From Baffinella frigidus (lineage: Eukaryota > Cryptophyceae > Cryptomonadales > Baffinellaceae), in NCBI GenBank assembly GCA_026770585.1, contig MU647069.1:145306-176582 (forward strand): a DNA stretch of 31,277 nt. Direction: 5' to 3'. The notes beneath the pieces were generated by a model, which was not told the DNA's origin, did not search any database, and saw only the letters and a program-made list of their open reading frames with translations. The stretch's first letter is position 1. The number at the start of each line of letters is the position of its first letter. A program made the translations under genes and the position numbers. This document shows, piece by piece, positions 15,957 through 28,100 of this stretch.

Positions 15957-18191
15957 GTGAGCAACCCTAAACCCTAATCCCTAAACCACGCTCGAGCGTC
16001 AGCCCCGAACACCTTTCCCTGAATTATGAACCCTACACCTTACACCTAACACCCTACAATTTTACTCCTTACACCCTACACTTTTCGTGTGGCACCCTGA
16101 ACCCTAAACTCTGAAGCCTGAGACCTCGGCGGTGGCTATCAAGACGCCCAGCGGCGCGAAAGCTGTCGTCTACAAGTGAGCGTCAACCCTAATCCCCAAA
16201 CCTTAACCCCCAAACCTTGCACCATCCACTCCAAATCCCAAACCCTGAACAAGTGAGCAATCTTACACCCGCAACACACCCTGCACACCTGAAACCCCAC
16301 ACCCGCAACAAAACCTATACCTACAAGTAAGCAACCCTGAACCGGAAGTGGCTATCAAACCGCTCAGCGGCGTGCACGCTGTCGTGTACAAGTGAGCAAC
16401 CCTAAACCCTAATCCCGGAACCATTCTCACTATTGCACGTTGCAAATGAGCAATTGCACGTTGCAAATGAGCCAACCCTAATCCCCAAACCCTAAACCCT
16501 AAAACTTACACCATACACCCCACATCCTAAACCCTGAACCCTGAACCCTAAACCTTAAACCCTGAACCCTATACATTACACGCCCTAAACCCTAAACCCC
16601 AAACCCCAAACCCTAAACCCTAAACCCTAAACCCCTGAAACCTGAACCCTTACCCCAAACCCGGCCCCAACGTCACTGCCACACGTTGCAAGAAAATTAC
16701 CGTGTGCCAACTTCGCCTTTTTCTCTTACGTCATGTTTCTCTTAAGTCACCTTTCTCTCTCTCTCTCTCGAGCAGGACGAACCTCTACAATGGGTCTCCG
16801 GTGACAAAGGCGTTCTGGGTACAAAGCAGGGTCTGTGTTTCTGATACAAACCTGGGCCAACTCCGGCAACCCAACTCTAGACAAATTTCCCGTGTGACCT
16901 AGCGTGGTCTCTTTCGAGCAGGACGCACCTAAAAACCTACATCCAAAGTCCTCTCTTTCTGAATTACGCCACCTTTCTCTCTCTCTCTCGAGCAGGACGC
17001 ACCTGTACGACGGGTCGCCACTCAAAAAGGCGTTCTGGGTACAACTCAGGGTCAAAAAATCGTTGTAAACCGGTTGACCATTCACGTTTTGCGTGTTTCT
17101 GATACCAATCTGGGCCTGCAGGACGCACCTCTACGACGGGTCGCCACTCACGAAGGCGTTCTGGGCCGGCCTGATGCTGAACAACGTCATCTTTCTCCAA
17201 GGCTTCGCGCTACTCGGCCTCACGTATAAACCCTAAACCCTAAACCCTAAACCCTAAACCCTAAGCACTTCGCTCTGCTAGGCCTCGTGTACCACCCTAA
17301 ACCCGAAACCCGAAACCCGAAACCCGAAACCATAAACCATAAACCATAAATCCGACACCCTAAACCATAAACCATAAACCCTAAGCCCTAAACCCTAAAC
17401 CCTAAACCCAAAACCCAAAACCCAAAACCCAAAACCCTGAACCCAAAACCCTAAACCTCGATCCCTCAACCCCAACCCCCAACCCCTAAACCGGCTTCTC
17501 GGACTCGCGTAACCTGGCTGGAGGTTACTCGAGCCCTCCCAAGTGGAATGTGTTCACGTGTTCAAGGTTGTCGGACCACACAGCGGACTTCGAAGGGACT
17601 TCTGAATAAACCTTAAGAGATAAGACCTACGACCCTACGGTAGGCAACCCGTAGGGACATAGGGGGGTTCCTTCGGATAAAGTAACGGAATCTCGGCCCG
17701 AAATGGGCCGAAAAGCCCTTTGTAGCCCGCTGTGTGGCTGTGCTGACATTTGACTTCCGGGGTTGACGTTTGGCACTTCACAGTCGACTTTCCACTTTCC
17801 CAGGCGGCGTTTTGAAATTCCGGGGTTGAACTTTGTCCGGGATCCACTCGAGAATGCTAGAGAGGCCTATTTAAATCCGAACACACAAGATCTTGACTAC
17901 AAAAATGCTCAAATTTATACCAGGATAAGATAAAAGTAACCTCGCGCCTGGTACAATTTTTACCGGGCACGAGGTTACTTTTCCTTATCCTGGTACACAT
18001 ATTTACAACCTTTCTTTTTACGTATATATAGGCCCCTGTAGCGTTCTCGTGTGGATTGACTTTTGTGGGTGGGGTTGACTTTTGGCAGGTGGGCGGCGCT
18101 CCCGCGGTACGTCGCTCTTCCGTTCATCCTGGGCTACTTTCTCAACATGGTCACGTCCAAGGCGCAGTACACCGGTACTCTCTCTCTCTCG

Positions 18192-18237
<46 letters not shown>

Positions 18238-18263
18238 CTCTCTTGTTCTCGCTCTCGCTCTCG

Positions 18264-18308
<45 letters not shown>

Positions 18309-18742
18309 TACTTTCTCAACATGGTCACGTCCAAGGCGCAGTACACCGGTACGGACGAGACTAGTTATTACTATTAATATGTAATTATTACTATAAATAT
18401 GTAATTGTTACTATAAATATGTAATTATCACTATTAATATGGTACCATAAGCAGACTGTCACGTCCGGATAAGACTAATTATTATCAGTATCGCGCCCGG
18501 GCGAGACTAGTTGTTACTAATAGTTAGTTATGACTACGTTCATCCTGGGCTAGTTCCGCAACATGGTCACGTCCACGGCGCAGTGCACCGGTATGGCCGA
18601 GACTAGTTATTTTTACTAATTTGGTACCGAGACTAGTTTTATTACTAATTTGGTACCAGACGCAGACTGTCACGTCCAGCGTGTAGTACTCCGGTACTCT
18701 CTCTCTCTCTCGCTCTCTCGCTCTCTCTCTCTCTCGCGCGCG

Positions 18743-18778
<36 letters not shown>

Positions 18779-19034
18779 GAAGCTGTGTATCATGCTGGTA
18801 TCGACAACATGCACCCGGGAGTGCACGTTTCGACAAGACAGTCACCCGGATATAAGACAGTCATGCCAGAGGGCGCCAATTCCCGGCAACCCCCGGTATT
18901 AGCGTTTAGGGTTTACCAGTCAGGGTAGGGTTCAGGGTGTAGGGATTACCGTGAGGGACGCAACGTTGATGTGTCCCCCCGGGGGCACGTAGCTACGTGA
19001 GAGAGAGAGCGCGAGATAGCGAGAGAGCGCGCGC

Positions 19035-19078
<44 letters not shown>

Positions 19079-19112
19079 GAGAGCGAGCGAGAGAGAGCTA
19101 GAGCGCGCGCGC

Positions 19113-19153
<41 letters not shown>

Positions 19154-22100
19154 TGAGCGCGCGCGCGAGAGAGAGAAAGAGAGCGTGCTCCTTCTGACCG
19201 TCGGGGGACCGCCCGTGCCAGAGAATATGCATTCAAAAGAGCTAACTGGTTAGGGTTCAAGGTTGAGAGTTGAGGGTTGAGGGTTTAGGGTTTAGGGAGG
19301 AGGACCCGGCGAAACCTAATCGTGGTGGTACCCTGCGTGGTCACCGAACCCTATTCCCTGAAACTTGCTGGGTTTGGCCCAAATTTCTCAAGTAAACCTT
19401 GCTGGGTTTGGCCCATTGGTGGTACTCCGTGGCAGGAAGGAAGCATTCAAACAGCTACGTCTAGGGTTTTGGGTTTGGGGTACAGCCTCAGCCGTTCAAG
19501 GTTTAGGTTTTTATGAGGCGGTTCTGACCACCGGGGGGGCGTGCGTGGCAGGTCCTTATTAAAGCCGATAGTCCTCGTGAGGATCCTCGTAGTCATGACC
19601 AACTATTAGTAATGACCCTTATGGTGCTTAGAGCGTTTGCGGTAATTGTTGTCCGTTTTGGACGTGCGGTTTTCCGGTTTTCCGGTTTTCATTACAACAT
19701 TTTTAAAAACCGTAAAACCGGAAAACCGTACGTCCAAAACGGACAACAATTACCGCAAACGCTCTATTAAAGCCATTTTTCTCTTAATCCTTTTATTCCT
19801 TTTAATTAATTAATTTCTGAGAAGAGAAGCACTCGAAGAGCTACCTGGTGTGGGTTCAAGGTTTGCGGTGTAGGGTCTAGGGAGGACCCTGTACTGATCG
19901 CTGCTGGCTATACCTCTTATTATAATATACCTATTATTGTATATACCTATTATTATACATTGTTCTATACCTATTATTATATTTTGTCCCGGGGTGGAAT
20001 CTAATCGTGGTGGGATTGTGCGTGGCAGGAGAGAACCACTCGAAAAGCTACGCCGCGTCCAAGGAATACGCCTCCATCCTGGAATACTTTGGGTGCGCCC
20101 CTTCTCGTCACCACATTTGATCCCTTCGTAGCCCGCGATGTGGTTACGAGCGGGGCCGCTCCCGGGGGGTCCAGAAGCACCGAGAGGTGGACCCAAGTAT
20201 TCCAGGATGGAGCGGGGGCCCCGCCCTCATCTCGGAAGATAACTGAACCAGTAAAACTATTTTAGGCAATGCACATAAAGGAATACGCCTTCATCCTGGA
20301 GTAGTTTGGGTGCGCCCCCGCTCCTCACCACATTTAATTGACCGATTTTTTTACCGGTCTTTCGGTCGAAATCGCCTTCAAAGCCCACCGTGTGGACCGG
20401 GCAGGTTTTGCGTGCACCAGAGCACGCTCTGACGCCACCACCCGCCCTCATAGTGTGAGCAACTCCTCTTTGTCGCGACCCCTGATTTTCACCACAGGTC
20501 GCCGGATTCGGGCGACCTGTGGTACAATTGAAGGGGATTGAAAAAAGGTGATTTGCGGGCACGACGCGGGCTGGTGGCACACAGAGGGCTCCCAAGGGAT
20601 TTTCGGCCCGATTTTGATCAAGAATCCGTTAGGATATCCGTGGGAACAACCTTGGTCCCTTTGTGCATGGCCTACTGCAGGGTCCTATGGGGTATCCACT
20701 TATGGATTTCTCAAGCACCTCAGGATCTGATTACACCGCTAGGACCCAAACCTGTCCCGAGGTCTGGGGAAGATAGAACTCGGGCGCTGCTTAGTGGAGG
20801 ACTAGATCACGGCGGGTTTGTGGTTTTGCGTCTATCGGTGTGTCCAGCAAGTCCCGAGGTGGGCCTATCCCATGCCTGTTCTGACGCGGGCCTATCTATC
20901 CCGAGGCGGGCCTGCCTCGTTCCTGTCCTCAGGCGGGCCTCACACGGAACACGTCTAAACTTAACCCGAACCCCCAAACCCTGAGCCCTAAACCCGAAAC
21001 CCGAAACCCGAAACCCGAAACCCGAAACCCTAAACCCTAAACCCTAAAAACTCTAAACCCTAAACCCTAAACCCTAAATCCTAAACCTTAAATCCTAAAC
21101 CCTAAACTCTAACCCCTAAAAAACCTAAACCCTGAACTCTAAACCCTAAACCATGAACTCTAATCCCTAAATTTTAACTTTCGATAGGATGCGGATTGCG
21201 CTGCCAGACTCGCTCAACCTCGACGAGAAAGAGCAGTGCGCACCCCCCCAAAAAAAACCGAAACCCGAGACTCGAAACCTGAAACACGAAACCCGAAACC
21301 GAAAGACTCGCTCAACCTCGACGAGAAAGAGCAGTGCGCACCCCCCCCCCCCAACCCGAAACCTGAAACCCAGAAAGAACAGTGCGCATCCCCCAACCCG
21401 AGACCCGAGACTCGAAACCTGAAACCCGAAACCCAAAACCGAAAGACTCTCTCAACCTCGACGAGAAAGAGCAGTGCGCACCCCGCCTAAACCCCAAACC
21501 TCAAACACGAAACACGAAACACGAAACCCGAAATGAAACACGAAACACGAAACACGAAAACCCCAGACCGAAACCCGAAACCGAAAGACTCTCTCAACCT
21601 CGACGAGAAAGAGCAGTGCGCACCCAACCCCCCCCAATCCGAAACTCGAAACCCGAAATCCGAAACCCGAAACCCGAAACCAGAAACCAGAAACCAGAAA
21701 CTGTGGACACTAAACTCTAAACACTAAACCCTAAACCCTTATCCCCAACCCCGCCCCCCCAACCCCCCAACCCTAACTCCTAAACCTGAAACCCGAAACT
21801 CTAAACCCCACACCCCAAATCCCAAACCCTGAATCCCAACCCCCAAACCCCAACCCCTGGAAATCGCATCGGAAAGAAAATCGCACCGGACTCGCGATTC
21901 GCGGTTTTCGACGGCTCCGCGACATGCCAATAGTCCGAATTTCAGAAAGCAAATTTTCATGCCGTGGTACTAAATGAGTGTGCGGTCCCACATGAGACGC
22001 GACTCCTCGTCCTTTCCACGTCCGATTCGTTACTCCGAATTTCGGATCCGGGTACACAATGTAAAACAAGACTTGTATCTGAAATCCCGACGGATGACCG

Positions 22101-25100
22101 TGCGTGGTTCCGCAACTGCTCGTGCATACTAAAGTTGCTCTGGCAAAGAAGTTCTGCAAAGGTGCACGAAGGGGTGTTAGAGCCACGAACCAAGGTGTTT
22201 TACCACCAGGTACAAAGGGGTGTTGGCGCCACGAACATTCATTAGCCGGAATTTCAGACTGGGTTCGGTGAGCCTACTGCGTCCAGCCTACTGGAAGCAG
22301 TTGCTCACCCCCGGGCGTGTTTGCAGATATCTGTTCGGGTTCCACCCCCACGCGGTGCATGCCATCGGGTCGTTCGTGACTACCTGGCAGCATCCGGCCA
22401 ACCCCCTCTTCAGGAAGTTCCCCGGGACTGTTGACAAGGTGTGCGCCAGCCCTAAACCCAGAACCCAGAACCCTAAACTCGAGACCCTACCCCTCAGCCC
22501 TAAACTTTAAACTCTCAACTCTAAACTAAACGCTACACTCAAAATCAGCTTCGAACCCCAGCGCTCCAAAGTGAAGTGTTTTGGACCCTGAACCCTAAAC
22601 CCTGAACCCTGACTCCCGACCCCTGACTCCCGACCCCTAACCCTTAAACCCTCGTGCTCTTCTCAAACCATGGACCGCCCTTTCCAGAGCAACTTTGCAG
22701 AACCCCTTTGCCCGAGCAACTTTGCTTTGCCACATCAACTTACTTTGTCCGTGCAACTTTAGTATGCCAGAGCAACTTTACCGAACCTCTTTGTTTGTGG
22801 CGCTAACCTTTTTGTTCGTGGTGCTAAAACACCTCTGTTCGTGGTGCTAAAACCTCTTTGTTTGTGGTGATAAAACCTCTTTGTTCGTGGCGCCAACACC
22901 CCTTTGTGCCTGGTGCTAAAAAAACTTTGTTCGTGGCGCTAACACCCCTTCGTGCACCTTTGCAGAACCCCTTTGCCAGAGCAACTTTAGTATGCAAGAG
23001 CGACTTTACTGAACCTCTTTGTTCGTGGAGCTAACGCCCCTTCGTGCGTGGAACGCCTTTTCAGATGAAGTGCGGAGCCGCCTCGGTCCTCTGGTGATGC
23101 CCCTCCACACGGCGGACTACGAACCTTTCATCAAAAGTCAATTTGCCCTGATGCAATTAACTTTAGATATTTTCTTGTGCAGTTTGGTCACGTAATCCAG
23201 GCGCAACGAAACCCTCCAAGCCCACCGTGTGGCTTGCACGCAGACTAAGGACTTTCTTAACACCCGTTTTGCAGAGAGGGAAAGTACCTTTTTGACACGC
23301 CTGTTGCAGATAAAGAAAAAACTCTTGATGCCCCTTTTGCGGAGAGAGAAAGAAAGCACTTTATTGACACCCTTTGCGGAGAAAGAAAGGACTTTATTCT
23401 CGTGCTTGGTCAGGGACACTTGAGGCTCGACAGGTCTTGCAGTTTGAGCGTGGAAACAAGTTCAGAGACAACAGCACTGAAAAAAAAAATCTGGTACACA
23501 GTGTACAAATGAATGCTTGAACATTTACAGCACCATTTACATTGCACCACGAAAACTTTACAAAGCGTTGCAAAGTGCAACGATGCGCCAATTATCTCGT
23601 TTCTTTGTCGCTGAAGAGCTGCCCCTGAAACAGCCCTCGGGGGGTTGCAGGTATGTTCCGTGCGTGGGACGTCCCACGTTAGATACACTGCCTATAGCGA
23701 AGAAGTATGCCCTACCACCGGTAGGAAGCATTTTCAGGGTTTTCTAGAGACATTCGACCCCGTTCGGATGACTAAACTTAAGATCTGGATGCCTAACCAG
23801 CTGCTGTGGAGCGGTTGAATTGTGTTGCACGAAACCCTTTCAACGCTTTGCAATCTGCTGCGACCGTTGAAGTCGTCACTTGCCTGAAGAGTGACAGAAG
23901 AGCAAGTGACAGAAGGGCGGGTGACAGAAGGGCAAGTGACGACCCTCGGGGATAGTAAGCGAGACGGTGCTCTGGAGCGGGTGGATCGATGCTTCAAACC
24001 TGATGCAAAACTCCCCCTTGAAATTATTTACCGCGAACACTTGACACGTGTCGCTTTGCAGCTAACGAGAGAGTTGTGATGGGGGAGTGTAGGTACATTC
24101 CGTGGGTTCGCGAGACGCTCCTCTGGAGCGGGTTGATCTCATTTCGCAAAATAACTGAATCAGTTCCTTTTGGATAGGAGGTCGAATAGGAGAAATTAGC
24201 CAGGGCATAGTAAATTGAATTAGGCCTCCTAATTAAATGAAAACGCTAAACCCTCGGGGATTGTAGGTACGTTCCGTGGGTGCGCGAGACGCTTCTCTGG
24301 AGCGGGTGGATCGATGCCGGAAGGAAGACTCTGGATAAGCACTTGTCAAAGGGCGCGGTGAGCCATCTTCCTCTCCTTATTCTTGTTGGGTGAAGGGGCT
24401 TTCAGGGTCGCCAAAGAAGGAAAGGTTCGAGCACTTGTCAAGGGGCGCGGTGAGACATCTTCTTCTTGTCCTTTCGCTTGAGAGATATTCTTCCCGTTGT
24501 TCTTGTTCTTGTTCTTTTTCTGTCTTCTTCTCCCTCTTCTTCCTTTGTTCTTTTTCTTTTTCTTCGGCGATCTGCAAAGCCCCTTGACAAACACTTGTCG
24601 CAGGGCGCGGTGAAACCCCGAACCCTGAACCCTAACCACCGGCCCTGGGAGGTTGCTCAAATTGTGCTCTGACCACTATTTGAGCCACTTCCAAGGGCTA
24701 GTGGAAGCTCGATAAGATACCTTCTTCTCCTCTGTCTCCTCTTTCCTCTTTCGTGGTGACGCTAGAAAACACCACCACACCAAACACTGCACCCTGAAAC
24801 GTCTGGATCGGGTGGATAGACGCGGGTCGCAAGACCCAAGACCCAAGACCCTCGATGAGCACTTGCCAAAGGGTGAAACAGCCCCGCCGGCAGGCTCGTG
24901 AACGGACGCCGAAGCCAGACGGTCGGTCGTGACTGCCTTGCGTGTTCCACTCCCGTGGCATTTGCCTGTGGGCCCAGGACCACCCTACCTTTGCAAGACC
25001 CAAGACCCTCGATGAGCACTTGCCAAAGGGTTTTCGAAAAGTGGGAAAAGGTGAACTTGAGAACCCTGAAAACGTTTCTCGGCAGAGCATCGGAATTGTC

Positions 25101-28100
25101 ATCGGCGGAGAAGCAGAGCCTCTTGCGACCGAGAACGGCAAGGACAAGGTACCTAAACCCTAAACTCTACACCGTAAACCCTAAACCCTAAACCCTACAC
25201 CCTTAACCCTAAACCCTACACCCTAAACCCTACACCCTACACCCTACACCCTTAACCCTAAAGCCTCGACCCTCAACCCTCGACCCTCAACCCTCGACCC
25301 TCGACCCTTAACCCTCAACCCTCAACCCCAAACCCCAAATCCCAACCTTCGAACCCCAAACCCCAAACCCCGAACTCTAAACCCTTAACCTATACCCCCG
25401 AACGGTCGCGCTAGAACCACTCATATCGCGGCAATTTCTCCCTCCAAGATCATACATCTCAGCGACCCACACTGCGTCATGTAGGTGGTCCTCGGCGGAC
25501 GCGAGGAACGAATCCAAAACCCTAAACCCTGAACCCGAAACCCTAACCCATAAACCCTAAACCCTGAACCCTGAACCCGAAACCCGAAACCCTAAACCCT
25601 GAACACTTAGGCCTAAACCCTAAATCCTAAACCCCAAACCTTAACCCTGAAACGCTGCACCCTAAACCCTAAACCCTCACCCCTATGCCCTTAACCAGGT
25701 AGTGCTTGGCGGAAGGAAGGGCTTGACCCGCCGCGCGATGCACGGCTTACACCAAATACACTCCATTTCGTAGCGCGTCCATCTAAAGGATTTCCGGTAC
25801 AAATCCTGGAATGTTATCCTCCAACCGTACGAAATGGCTCCAACGCGAAGCCAGATGTGAGATGGAATCCTGCAGGTGGTGCTTGGGGGGCGCAAGAGCG
25901 AAGTCGGGAGGGAGGGAGCGAGGGAGGCACCACACTCTGAGTGATCAACCCTCGCGATTTCTTCTTCTGCTTCTTCTTTATTACTCTCGATACAGGTCCT
26001 AAATGAGGCCCTTGAGCCTTGAGTTGAGAGATACAAAAGTCTATGGGCCTTACGAAACGGGCCCGCGATTGCAGGTCGTGCTTGGGGGGCGCAAGGGCTT
26101 CATTGGATTCCCGACACAAATCCTGGAATTGTATCCCCTCAAAGTACGACATGGCTCCAACGCCAAATGCCAAATCTGAGGTGGAATGCTGCAGGTGGTA
26201 CTCGGCGGACGGAAGGGCTTGATCCGCCTTGCGATGCGGCACGGCGCGGAAGATGCCTGCATCAGTATTCCATGTATGCTGTGGTCGGCAGCGCTTTGAC
26301 GCCCATGATAGCAAAGCAACCACCACACCTAACATGCCACACACGCTAGCATGGCATTAATGTGATACTGGGTGCAGGTGGTGCTTGGGGGGCGCAAGGG
26401 CTTCATCCGCCTTGCGATGCGGTTTCGCCCTATACCCTTAACCCTCAACCCTTAACCCTCAACTCCAAACCCTAAACCCCAAACCCTAAACCCTAAACCC
26501 TAAACCCTAAACCCTGAACCCTAAACCCTAAACCCTAAACCCTAAACCCCAAACCCTGCACTCTAAACCCTAAACCCTAAACCCAAAACTCTAAACCCTA
26601 AACCCTAAACACCAACCCCTGCAGGCACGGCGCACACATCGTCCCGACCTACACCTTCCACCTGCAGGTTTCGGGTTGCGGGTTTCGGGTTTCGGGTGTA
26701 GGACTGACCAGGCGTGGGCTTCGGGAGGGGCGTGCCCCAGCGGCCGAACGTGACCAGCGGCCGAACGGAGCGCGAGGCGCAGCCCCTTGAGGAAATGGTA
26801 GTGGAACGAGAATGTGTCATTCCTAAGCCCTAAAACCTCAACCCTAAACCCTGAACACCAACCCCTGCAGGCACGGCGCACACATCGTCCCGACCTACAC
26901 CTTCCACCTGAATGATACCTTCTCCTTCCACTACCACTTCCTCAAGGGGCCCCGCCTCGCGCTTCAGGTTCTCAATCTCCCGGGTTTCGGATTTCGGGTT
27001 GCGGGTTTCGGGTTTTATGGTTTGGCGTTTAGGGCGTGTTAGGGCTCAGGGTTTAGGGCCTGTTAGGGCGCATACCTTGGGGTGTAGAGCGTAGGGTTTC
27101 CGGGCGTTAGCGTGGCGCACACAGCTCTCCAGGTGACCCCTGTGTTCAACGATTAGGTGTTAGGCGTTAAGGGTTAAGGGTTGAGGGTAAGGGGTAGGGG
27201 GTTGATGATAAGGGGTAAGGATCTACAACCTTCAGGATGTAAATCACCAAATCCTAAAGGTTGTAAACCACCAATGCCGATTCCGAAGCACATGTGCTGC
27301 TTTGTGTTAGGTGGCGCGGTTCCTGTGTTAGGAGCACAAGACGCGGTTCTTGTGTTAGGTGCCGCGGTTCCTGATTGGATCACTGTGACCCAATCATTTC
27401 GGGGTTAGGGTTTAGGGTTCAAGGTTTCGGGCTTCAGGTTTCGAGTTTCGGGTTTCACATGTACAGTTTCAGGTTTCGGGTGTAGGAGACTCACCCGGCG
27501 TGGGCTTCGGGAGGTTAGTGTTTAGGGTTTGGGGCGCGTCTGGCACGCGTCTGGCACGGCCTGCAGAGAGTGACGCAGGTGTGGCAAGCACGTTGTTCCT
27601 AGGGTTTAGGGGGCAGGGTCAGTAACGTTCCTAGGGTTTAGGGGTTACTGGCGCGGGTGGCGCGGCCTGCAGAGAATGACGCAGGTGTGCATTCCAATCA
27701 CGTTCGGAGCCCCCCACCCCTCCCCCCGCCACGCAGCAAGCACGGTGTTCCTAGGGTTTAGGGTTGACTGACACGTGTGCGGGGTGCAGAGAATGACGCA
27801 GGTGTGCATCCCGATCACGTTCGGCCGCTGGGGCACGCCCCTCCCGAAGCCCACGCCTGGTACTCCCGAAACCCGAAATCTTCATCTGAAACCTCAAGAA
27901 ACTCGAAACCCGAAACCTACATCATCTGCGCCGCAACCCCGCACCATACGACCCTCCCGAAGCCCACGCCGGGTGAGTCCTACACCCGAAACCCGAAACC
28001 CGAAACCTTGGGGTGTGTCACGGATTTAGCGATTGGTGTTTAGGGTTTGGGGTTGCGGCGCAGAGGGCGTCCCGAAGCCCACGCCGGGTCCCTACGCCCG

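Noticed and set aside
22273-22326. Longer 5' end for DGAT2 exon 6 (LLRPAYWKQLLTPGRVCR)
   Set aside because: The frame is open, but exon 5 at 21188-21235 fits both phase and family spacing when exon 6 starts at 22327.
24898-25191. 97-codon plus-strand frame around exon 9
   Set aside because: It is in a different frame from the conserved GGEAE segment and crosses exon 8 relics.
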